DNA of 64,000 nucleotides from Cellulomonas uda (lineage in GTDB: Bacteria > Actinomycetota > Actinomycetes > Actinomycetales > Cellulomonadaceae), in contig NZ_BJLP01000013.1 of NCBI RefSeq assembly GCF_006538705.1, positions 1-64,000 of the forward strand, read 5' to 3'. Both the position numbers and the translations under genes were made by a program. Of the stretch, positions 55,726 to 64,000 are shown piece after piece (positions within the stretch are counted from its first letter, which is position 1; every line of letters starts with the position of its first letter). The notes beneath the pieces are model-generated. The model was not told where the DNA came from. It saw only the letters and a list, made by a program, of their open reading frames with translations, and ran no database searches.

Positions 55726-57330
55726 ATGGCGGACCTCTTCGACGACTACCCGGCCGGGGTCGCCTGGGACGAGATGCTCGACCCCGCGACCGGCCCGCGC
55801 GCCGCGTACAAGCACGTGCACGCGGCGCTCGCGCAGCTCTCCGCCGGCGAGCTGCGGGCTCGCGCCGACGCTCTCGCCCGCACCTACCTGACGCAGGGCG
55901 TGACGTTCGACTTCGCGGGCGAGGAGCGGCCCTTCCCGCTCGACGTCGTGCCGCGCGTCCTGGCGGGCGACGAGTGGGAGCACGTCGCGCCGGGCGTCGC
56001 GCAGCGGGTCCGCGCGCTCGAGGCGTTCCTGGCGGACGTGTACGGGCCGCAGCGGGTCGTCGCGGACGGCGTGCTGCCGCGCTCGGTCGTCGTCTCGTCG
56101 ACGAACTACTGCCGCGCCGCGCGCGGGATCACGCCGCCCAACGGCGTGCGGGTGCACGTGTCGGGCATCGACCTGATCCGCGACTCGCTCGGTGGCTGGC
56201 GTGTGCTCGAGGACAACGTGCGCGTCCCGAGCGGCGTGAGCTACGTCCTGTCGAACCGGCGGGCGATGGCGCAGACGTTCCCGGAGCTGTTCGCGGCGCT
56301 GCGGATCCGGCCCGTCTCGGACTACCCGCGCCGCCTGCTCGCCGCGCTGACCGCGGCCGCCCCGGCTGGCGTGGACGACCCGACGGTCGTCGTGCTGACG
56401 CCGGGCGTCTACAACAGCGCGTACTTCGAGCACTCGCTGCTCGCGCGGACCATGGGCGTCGAGCTCGTCGAGGGTCGCGACCTGTTCTGCGCCCAGGGTC
56501 GCGTGTGGATGCGCACCACGCAGGGTCGTCGTCGGGTGGACGTCATCTACCGCCGGGTCGACGACGACTTCCTCGACCCGGTCACGTTCCGTGCCGACTC
56601 GCTGCTGGGCTCGCCCGGCCTCATGACGTGTGCGCGCAACGGCACGGTCACCATCGCCAACGCGGTGGGCAACGGCGTGGCCGACGACAAGCTCGTCTAC
56701 ACGTACGTGCCGGACCTGATCCGCTACTACCTGGGCGAGGAGCCGATCCTCGCGAACGTCGACACGTGGCGCCTGGAGGAACCCGGGTCGCTCGAGGAGG
56801 TGCTGGACCGGCTCGACGAGCTCGTCGTCAAGCCCGTCGACGGCTCGGGCGGCAAGGGGCTCGTCGTCGGCCCGGCGGCCACGCGCGCCGAGCTCGACGC
56901 GCTGCGCTCGCGGCTCGTCGAGGACCCGCGCGGGTGGATCGCCCAGCCCGTCGTGCAGCTGTCGACCGTCCCGACGCTCGTCGAGGACGGGTTGCGCCCC
57001 CGGCACACGGACCTGCGCCCGTTCGCCGTCAACGACGGCGACGACGTGTGGGTGCTGCCCGGCGGTCTGACGCGCGTCGCGCTGCCGGAGGGGCGGCTCG
57101 TCGTGAACTCCTCGCAGGGCGGCGGGTCCAAGGACACGTGGGTGCTGGGCGGTGCGCCCCCGCGGCGCGAGCCCGCGACCGCGGCCGTGCACCACCCCGT
57201 CCCCGTGGGGAACGCGGTGCCGATCGACGCGAACCCGCAGGACATCCGCGCGCACGTCATGCAGCAGCAGCAGACGCTCGACGGTCCCGTGCGCGCGTCG
57301 TCGTCGGACCAGGAGGTGGTGACGTGCTGA
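55726..57330 (+). CDS. Circularly permuted ATP-grasp family protein
   Basis: 534 residues. The family opening YDEM-like VAWDEMLDPATGPRAAYKHV, TFDFAGEERPFPLDVVPRVL, SSTNYCRAARGITPPNGVRV, the metal-binding RVLEDNVRVPSGVSYVLSNR, VDVIYRRVDDDFLDP, VGNGVADDKLVYTYVPDLI and VKPVDGSGGKGLVVGP are all present. ATP-grasp enzymes join a carboxylate to an amine with ATP; this permuted group is thought to form peptide-like amide bonds, with unknown substrate. It heads a run with alpha-E and transglutaminase genes, overlapping the first by seven bases. Confidence 0.9.
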   Translation: MADLFDDYPAGVAWDEMLDPATGPRAAYKHVHAALAQLSAGELRARADALARTYLTQGVTFDFAGEERPFPLDVVPRVLAGDEWEHVAPGVAQRVRALEAFLADVYGPQRVVADGVLPRSVVVSSTNYCRAARGITPPNGVRVHVSGIDLIRDSLGGWRVLEDNVRVPSGVSYVLSNRRAMAQTFPELFAALRIRPVSDYPRRLLAALTAAAPAGVDDPTVVVLTPGVYNSAYFEHSLLARTMGVELVEGRDLFCAQGRVWMRTTQGRRRVDVIYRRVDDDFLDPVTFRADSLLGSPGLMTCARNGTVTIANAVGNGVADDKLVYTYVPDLIRYYLGEEPILANVDTWRLEEPGSLEEVLDRLDELVVKPVDGSGGKGLVVGPAATRAELDALRSRLVEDPRGWIAQPVVQLSTVPTLVEDGLRPRHTDLRPFAVNDGDDVWVLPGGLTRVALPEGRLVVNSSQGGGSKDTWVLGGAPPRREPATAAVHHPVPVGNAVPIDANPQDIRAHVMQQQQTLDGPVRASSSDQEVVTC

Positions 57331-58253
57331 GCCGCATCGCGGAGTCGCTGTTCTGGATCGGCCGCTACGTGGAGCGGGCCGACGACACCGCGCGCCTGCT
57401 CGACGTGCACCTGCAGATCCTGCTCGAGGACCCGTGGGCCGAGGAGGACCTGGCCTGCCGCTCGCTGCTGTCCGTCATGGACCGCCGGCTGCCGGCGCAG
57501 GGCGCGGCGATCGGTCGCGTCGAGGTGCTGGACCTGCTCGCGTACGACCGGTTCTCGCCGTCGTCCATCGCCGGCGCGCTCGTCTCGGCGCGGGAGAACG
57601 CGCGTCGGGCCCGCGAGGTCATCTCGACCGAGCTGTGGGAGAGCCTCAACGCGACGTGGAACCAGCTCCCGTCGCACATGCGCCCGGCGCGGCCGCACGA
57701 CTACTTCACGTGGGTGCGGGAGCGGGCCGCGGTGGTCGCCGGGGTCGTCGACGCGACCGCGTCCCGCGACGACACGTGGGCGTTCATGGTCCTGGGCCGC
57801 TCGATCGAGCGTGCGGACATGACCGCGCGCCTGCTCACGACGCGCGCGCTCGCGGGGTCCGGCGGGCCGGGCTGGACGACACTGCTGCGCTCGTGCGGCG
57901 CGCACGAGGCGTTCCTGCGCACGTACCGCGGCGCGGCGTCCGACGAGCGTGCGGCGGGGTTCCTGCTGCTCGACCGCCTGTTCCCGCGCTCGATCGTGTT
58001 CGCGCTCAACCAGGCCGAGGCGTGCCTGGCGGCGCTGGAGCCCGTCGCGGACCGGGCGATCGTCGACGACGCGCGTCGCCACATCGGCCTCGTGCGCACC
58101 AACCTCGAGTACCGGCCGCTGATCGACGTGCTCGACGCGCTGCCGCGCGAGATGGAGCAGGTGCAGCGGGCGTGCGCCGCGGCGTCCGACGCGGTCCGCG
58201 GCCGCTACTTCCCGTCCGCGCTGACCACGACCTGGGTGGGGGAGAACCTGTGA
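57324..58253 (+). CDS. Alpha-E domain protein (DUF403)
   Basis: 309 residues, almost all helical. SRIAESLFWIGRYVERADDT, SIAGALVSARENARRAREVI, YFTWVRERAAVV and FMVLGRSIERADMTARLLTT (a second copy of the ExxxR helix) are the alpha-E hallmarks. The activity is unknown; it always travels with the permuted ATP-grasp protein and a transglutaminase. GTG start inside the ATP-grasp gene, with AGGAGG nine bases upstream; stop overlaps the next gene as GTGA. Confidence 0.9.
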   Translation: MLSRIAESLFWIGRYVERADDTARLLDVHLQILLEDPWAEEDLACRSLLSVMDRRLPAQGAAIGRVEVLDLLAYDRFSPSSIAGALVSARENARRAREVISTELWESLNATWNQLPSHMRPARPHDYFTWVRERAAVVAGVVDATASRDDTWAFMVLGRSIERADMTARLLTTRALAGSGGPGWTTLLRSCGAHEAFLRTYRGAASDERAAGFLLLDRLFPRSIVFALNQAEACLAALEPVADRAIVDDARRHIGLVRTNLEYRPLIDVLDALPREMEQVQRACAAASDAVRGRYFPSALTTTWVGENL

Positions 58254-59089
58254 ACCGGCTCCGCGTGGTGCACACCTCGACGTTCCGCTACGCCGCACCC
58301 GTGCAGGCGTCCTACAACGAGGCGCGCATGACCCCGGTGTCGCAGGCCGGGCAGACCGTCGTCTCGAGCAGGTTCGAGGCCCAGCCGCACACGTGGTCGT
58401 ACGAGTACCGCGACTACTGGGGCACCGCGGTCACCGCGTTCGAGGTGCTCGTGCCGCACGAGTCGATGGTCATCACGGCCGAGCACGTGGTCGAGGTGCG
58501 GGAACCCGCCCCGCCCCGCGCGGTGCTCGGGTGGGACGCGCTCGGCACCGACGAGGTCCGCGACCGGATGGCCGAGTTCCTCGCCGACACCCCGACGACC
58601 GCCGCCCCCGACGAGGTGGCCGAGCTCGCGCGGGCGAGCGCCGAAGGGTTCGAGCCCTCCGACGCGGCCGTCGCGGTGTGCGAGGCGCTGCGTGACCGAG
58701 TCGAGTACATCCCCGGGGTCACCACGGTGCACACCCCGGCCGCCGAGGCCTGGGCGGCCCGCGCGGGGGTGTGCCAGGACGTCGCGCACCTCGCGCTGGG
58801 TGCCCTGCGGTCCGTCGGCATCCCCGCGCGCTACGTCTCGGGCTACCTGCACCCGACGCGCGGCGGGGAGGTCGGCCAGACCGTCACCGGTGAGTCGCAC
58901 GCCTGGGTCGAGTGGTGGGTCGGCGACTGGGTCGCGTACGACCCGACGAACCGGGTCCCCGCGGGTGAGCACCACGTCGTCCTCGCGCGCGGCCGGTCCT
59001 ACGACGACGTCGCGCCGTTGCGCGGCATCTACGCGGGCTCCGGCACCCAGCACCTCGACGTCGAGGTGCGCATCACGCGCGAGGCCTGA
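58250..59089 (+). CDS. Transglutaminase-like cysteine peptidase family protein
   Basis: 279 residues. The N-terminal beta domain (LRVVHTSTFRYAAPVQASYN, typical of the COG1305 group) precedes the catalytic core with the triad Cys in ARAGVCQDVAHLALGALRS (about 173), His in GESHAWVEWWVG (about 216) and Asp in AYDPTNR (about 229). It is cytoplasmic, with no signal peptide. Likely an amide-bond hydrolase or transferase acting on the product or substrate of the ATP-grasp enzyme. Confidence 0.9.
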   Translation: MNRLRVVHTSTFRYAAPVQASYNEARMTPVSQAGQTVVSSRFEAQPHTWSYEYRDYWGTAVTAFEVLVPHESMVITAEHVVEVREPAPPRAVLGWDALGTDEVRDRMAEFLADTPTTAAPDEVAELARASAEGFEPSDAAVAVCEALRDRVEYIPGVTTVHTPAAEAWAARAGVCQDVAHLALGALRSVGIPARYVSGYLHPTRGGEVGQTVTGESHAWVEWWVGDWVAYDPTNRVPAGEHHVVLARGRSYDDVAPLRGIYAGSGTQHLDVEVRITREA

Positions 59090-59107
59090 GCCCGCGGGGT
59101 GCTCGGC

Positions 59108-59311
59108 TCACTCGAGGACGAACGTCACCTCGAGCACCACGTGGTACGCGGTGATCCGGCCGTCGGCGACCTCGACCTTCTGGTCCTTGACCCACGCGCC
59201 CGACACGTTGCGCAGCGTGGCCGCGGCGCGCTCGACGCCGACGCGCACGGCGTCGTCGAAGCTCGTCTCCGAGCGGGAGCTGATGGTGGTGATGCGGGCG
59301 ACGGACGACAT
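59108..59311 (-). CDS. Dodecin
   Basis: 67 residues, MSSVARITTISSRSETSFDD to VVLEVTFVLE, the normal length of the twelve-subunit flavin-storage protein. The Trp in VSGAWVKDQKVEV is the flavin-stacking residue position. ATG 59311 has AGGAGG seven bases upstream; a longer upstream frame was rejected. Convergent with the transglutaminase gene, 18 bases apart. Confidence 0.92.
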   Translation of the reverse strand: MSSVARITTISSRSETSFDDAVRVGVERAAATLRNVSGAWVKDQKVEVADGRITAYHVVLEVTFVLE

Positions 59312-59446
59312 GGCACGACCTCCTGGGTGGGTTGGTGCGGCAGCCGGCCCGCGGTCCGCCGCTGGCGACCACGCGGGCACCGACCCTTCGACTGTGGCCG
59401 GGGTCACACCGGTGCGCAACCGGGCCGAGCTCACCTCGGGTCAGGC

Positions 59447-59494
59447 GGTCACGGGGTCACGGGGTCACGGGGTCAGGGGGTCACGGGGTCAGGC
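59447..59494. repeat. Six tandem copies of an 8-bp unit
   Basis: GGTCACGG at 59447, 59455, 59463 and 59479, with variants GGTCAGGG (59471) and GGTCAGGC (59487). The array spans the stop codon of the next minus-strand gene at 59481-59483. Too short a unit for CRISPR; probably slipped-strand expansion. Confidence 0.85.
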
Positions 59495-60236
59495 GGCGGG
59501 CGAGCGCGTCGTCGAGCGCGGCCGCGTCCCCGGTGACCGCGACGTCGTCGGGACCGCGGCGGCCCCACACCAGCAGCGCGAGGTCCTGCGCGCGGCCCTC
59601 GGCGGTGACCGACGGCGTGCCCGGCCCACCCAGCAGCCAGGTCCGGTCCGCGTCGGTCGCCACGAGCCGCACGGGTGCCGGCAGCGGCTCCATGCGCCCC
59701 ATGGCCTGCTGGCGCGGCTGCATCACGGTGACGACCTCGTCGACGGTGTCCGACCAGACGAGCGGGTCGTCGTCGACCGGGAGCCCGCACGCGGCGCGCA
59801 CGTCCCACAGGTGCACGGTCGTCTCGTGGAGCTGGCGGCGCCGCCACCACGAGGCGGGACCGTTGCCGACGAGGGTCCACCCCTCGGCGTCGCCGAGGCG
59901 GGCGAGCGTCTCGCGCAGCTCGGTCGCCTGCGTCGCGTAGAACTCGTCGAGCACGAACGGGCCGCGACCCAGCGGCGTCTCGCGCTGCTTCGAGGCCTGC
60001 CCCGCGGCCCAGTGGTGGATGCGGCCGAGGTGCACCACGACGTCGCGCACGCGCCACCGGCCGCACCAGGGGACCCGGGCCGTCGGGTCGGCCTGCGCGA
60101 TCGAGGACGAGAACGCGTCCTGCGCGGCGGTCAGCAGCGCGAGGTGGTCGAGTGCGCCGTCGAGTGCGACATCGTCGAGCGAGCCGGCCGCGTCCTGGTG
60201 CGCCGCGGTCGCGGCGTCGGTCGGTGCCTGGGTCAT
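59481..60236 (-). CDS. Maleylpyruvate isomerase / mycothiol-dependent DinB-like protein
   Basis: 251 residues. [20 protein letters not shown] and [18 protein letters not shown] hold the His and Glu-xxx-His residues expected for the metal site of the MDMPI N-terminal domain; the C-terminal part ([20 protein letters not shown]) is the SCP2-like second domain. Related enzymes use mycothiol as cofactor. Tandem 8-bp repeats extend through its stop codon. ATG start at 60236 without a clear ribosome site. Confidence 0.85.
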   Translation of the reverse strand: MTQAPTDAATAAHQDAAGSLDDVALDGALDHLALLTAAQDAFSSSIAQADPTARVPWCGRWRVRDVVVHLGRIHHWAAGQASKQRETPLGRGPFVLDEFYATQATELRETLARLGDAEGWTLVGNGPASWWRRRQLHETTVHLWDVRAACGLPVDDDPLVWSDTVDEVVTVMQPRQQAMGRMEPLPAPVRLVATDADRTWLLGGPGTPSVTAEGRAQDLALLVWGRRGPDDVAVTGDAAALDDALARRLTP

Positions 60237-60378
60237 GGGACCATGGTGGCGCCGGGCACCGACACACGACGAGGTCGGGACCGGCCGACGTCCGGGCACT
60301 TCCTGCCAGGACGCGCGCACGACGCCGCCCGACGCCGGGCGACACCCCCGACGAGACGAGAACCGGAGCACCCCCAGC

Positions 60379-62250
<1,872 letters not shown>

Positions 62251-62274
62251 CGCACCTCCCGCTGTGAGCCGCCC

Positions 62275-63513
62275 GTGAGTCCCGCCCTGCCCGACGGCGA
62301 CGCCGCTCCCGACGACGGCGCCCTGCCCTCGTCGGTGCTCGAGGGCGCCGACGCGCGCGCGTTCGGGGTGTACCTGCACGTGCCGTTCTGCACGGTGCGC
62401 TGCGGGTACTGCGACTTCAACACCTACACCGCGACCGAGCTGGGCGGCGGGGCGAGCCAGGCCTCGTACGCCGCGACCGCGATGCGCGAGGTCGCGCTGA
62501 GCGCGCGGGTGCTGCGCGACGCCGGGCTGCCGGAGCGGCGGGTGTCGACGGTGTTCGTCGGCGGCGGCACGCCCACCGTCCTGCCGGCCGACGACCTCGT
62601 CGGGATGCTCCGTGCGGTCGACGACGCGTGGGGCCTGGCCGACGACGCCGAGGTCACGACCGAGGCGAACCCCGACTCGGTGACCCCGCGGTCGCTCGCG
62701 GCGCTCGCGGCCGGCGGCTTCACGCGCGTGTCGTTCGGCATGCAGTCGGCCGTGCCGCACGTGCTGCGCACGCTCGAGCGCACGCACGACCCGGCACGCA
62801 TCCCCGACGTCGTGCGCTGGGCGCGGGACGCCGGTCTCGACGTGTCGCTCGACCTGATCTACGGGACGCCGGGGGAGTCGCTCGACGACTGGCGGGTCTC
62901 GCTCGAGTCGGCGCTCGCGACCGGCGTCGACCACGTCTCGGCGTACGCGCTCGTCGTCGAGCAGGGCACGCGCATGGCGGTGCAGGTCCGTCGCGGTGAG
63001 CTCACGCTGCCGGACTCCGACGACCAGGCCGCCAAGTACGAGCTCGCGGACGACCTGCTGACCGCGGCGGGGCTCGGCTGGTACGAGGTCTCGAACTGGG
63101 CGCGCGGCGCGGAGCACGCGTGCCGGCACAACCTCGCCTACTGGCGCGACGACGACTGGTGGGGCGTCGGGCCGGGCGCGCACTCGCACGTCGGTGGCGT
63201 GCGCTGGTGGAACGTCAAGCACCCGCGCGCGTACGCGGCGCGCCTCGACGCGGGCCTGAGCCCCGCGGCCGGGCGGGAGGTCGTCGACGAGGAGGCGGCC
63301 GCGCTCGAGCGGCTCATGCTGCACGTGCGGCTCGCCGAGGGGATGCCGCTCGACGAGCTCGCCGACGACGAGCGGGGCCGGGTGGCCGGGCTCGTCGCCG
63401 ACGGGCTCGTCGACGGTCGGACGCTGCTGACCGCGCGGCGTCTGGTGCTCACGCGCCGCGGTCGGCTGCTCGCGGACCTCGTCGTGCGGACGCTCGCGGG
63501 CTTCGGCGCCTGA
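62275..63513 (+). CDS. hemW: Radical SAM haem chaperone HemW (coproporphyrinogen III oxidase-like)
   Basis: 412 residues. VYLHVPFCTVRCGYCDFNTY carries CxxxCxxC for the 4Fe-4S cluster (about residue 39-46), followed by FVGGGTPTVLPADDL, FGMQSAVPHVLRTLERTHDP and LDLIYGTPGESLDDW. The C-terminal HemW domain (YEVSNWARGAEHACRHN, GVGPGAHSHVGG) is complete. It lacks the extra N-terminal Cys of HemN and so is HemW, the haem-transfer protein. GTG start. Confidence 0.95.
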   Translation: MSPALPDGDAAPDDGALPSSVLEGADARAFGVYLHVPFCTVRCGYCDFNTYTATELGGGASQASYAATAMREVALSARVLRDAGLPERRVSTVFVGGGTPTVLPADDLVGMLRAVDDAWGLADDAEVTTEANPDSVTPRSLAALAAGGFTRVSFGMQSAVPHVLRTLERTHDPARIPDVVRWARDAGLDVSLDLIYGTPGESLDDWRVSLESALATGVDHVSAYALVVEQGTRMAVQVRRGELTLPDSDDQAAKYELADDLLTAAGLGWYEVSNWARGAEHACRHNLAYWRDDDWWGVGPGAHSHVGGVRWWNVKHPRAYAARLDAGLSPAAGREVVDEEAAALERLMLHVRLAEGMPLDELADDERGRVAGLVADGLVDGRTLLTARRLVLTRRGRLLADLVVRTLAGFGA

Positions 63514-63534
63514 GCACCGCCCGCGAGCGCCGCG

Positions 63535-63939
63535 TCACTTGACCAGGCGGAGGGTCAGCGGGTAGCGGTACCACTCGAAGCGGCTCGCGGCGACGGCGGC
63601 CATGATCTCGAGCACGAGCGCACCGATGCCGACGACGGCGAGGATGACGAAGCCGACCAGCACGATCGTGAGGATCGAGCCCACGACGACCGCGATGAGC
63701 ACGGTGATCTGGAAGTTCAGCGACTCCTTCGCCTGGTTCTCCAGGTACGGGCCGCGGCCGCGGAACACCAGCCAGATCACGAGCGGCGCGATGAAGCCGA
63801 GACCGATCAGGGGCAGGACGTGCGCGAGGATCGCCCACATCTTCTCCTCGTCGGGCCGCAGCGGCTGCGGGCCCGCGCCGTACGCGGGCGGCGGCGGGGC
63901 CGAGTCCCAGCCCTGGCCGTTCGGGGGGGTCGTGCTCAC
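63535..63939 (-). CDS. DUF4870 (Tic20-like) membrane protein
   Basis: 134 residues. A Pro-rich head (PPPPAYGAGPQPLRP) precedes three helices: WAILAHVLPLIGLGFIAPLV, FQITVLIAVVVGSILTIVLV and ILAVVGIGALVLEIMAAVAA. FRGRGPYLENQAKESLNFQI is the DUF4870 signature. Its function is unknown. GTG start at 63939 with GGAGGT upstream. The last about 60 bases of the window hold only its upstream DNA. Confidence 0.85.
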   Translation of the reverse strand: MSTTPPNGQGWDSAPPPPAYGAGPQPLRPDEEKMWAILAHVLPLIGLGFIAPLVIWLVFRGRGPYLENQAKESLNFQITVLIAVVVGSILTIVLVGFVILAVVGIGALVLEIMAAVAASRFEWYRYPLTLRLVK

Positions 63940-64000
63940 GAGGTACCTCCGTCGTGTCGGTGGGTGCGCGTCGGACGTCACCCGGATCGGTGAGGCGGCG

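Noticed and set aside
55748-57330. Glutathionylspermidine-synthase or ordinary glutathione-synthase identity for the ATP-grasp gene
   Set aside because: The motif order and the alpha-E/transglutaminase neighbours match the circularly permuted ATP-grasp family instead.

Overview
This window is a contiguous piece of chromosome from a very GC-rich (about three quarters G+C by eye, not counted) high-GC Gram-positive bacterium. The gene content and order (rne-rplU-rpmA-obgE-proB-nadD-rsfS, leuS-degV-comEA-comEC-holA, rpsT, lepA-hemW), frequent GTG starts, a mycothiol-type DinB/maleylpyruvate isomerase relative and an F/W-rich cytochrome bd operon fit an actinobacterium of the Cellulomonas type. 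The genus is an inference from gene order and protein style, not from a database search. Almost everything is core chromosome. I see no prophage, transposase, CRISPR array or plasmid gene.

Layout. Positions 1-8306 (minus strand) hold the 3' part of a broken Rhs/YD-repeat gene and then a coupled operon cydA-cydB-cydD-cydC-sensor kinase. The divergent region 8307-8732 carries a symmetrical operator of the DevR/DosR type placed at about -42 of the cydA promoter. 8733-19359 is the RNase E, ribosomal protein L21/L27, Obg, glutamate 5-kinase, NadD, RsfS block, followed by a tRNA-Ala(GGC) at 19455 with a frameshifted and truncated kinase gene beside it. 20094-27387 holds a DUF488 protein, a ThrE-type exporter, a secreted protein, PEP carboxylase, a Nudix hydrolase and a YkoF-like protein. 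27677-33344 is a dipeptide/oligopeptide ABC importer with a fused two-ATPase subunit. 33408-42966 is a mixed stretch of envelope proteins (alpha/beta hydrolase, cell-wall-binding-like protein, membrane-tethered metallophosphoesterase, lectin-VanY peptidase), a CYTH protein, a glutathionyl-hydroquinone-reductase homologue and a DtxR-type regulator.

43003-52338 holds a HerA-like ATPase divergent from leuS, then degV, comEA, comEC and holA in a tightly overlapping run. 52376-55093 (minus) has two degenerate EAL-domain proteins, rpsT and a solitary PemK/MazF-like protein. 55248-59089 is an operon-like run of an unknown protein, a circularly permuted ATP-grasp enzyme, an alpha-E protein and a transglutaminase. 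The window ends with dodecin, a DinB-like protein, lepA, hemW and a DUF4870 membrane protein.

How parts work together. The bd oxidase, its CydDC assembly exporter and a GAF-GAF kinase with a DevS-like HPPM motif are translated as one coupled unit and share one regulated promoter, which suggests an oxygen/redox circuit. The nadD-rsfS block and the comEA-comEC-holA block are coupled by ATGA/GTGA overlaps. A recurring theme is TANNNT elements six or seven bases before a start codon (at least ten genes), which points to widespread leaderless transcription. The most unusual single gene start is degV, whose conserved N-terminus can only be reached from a CTG that overlaps the leuS stop codon.
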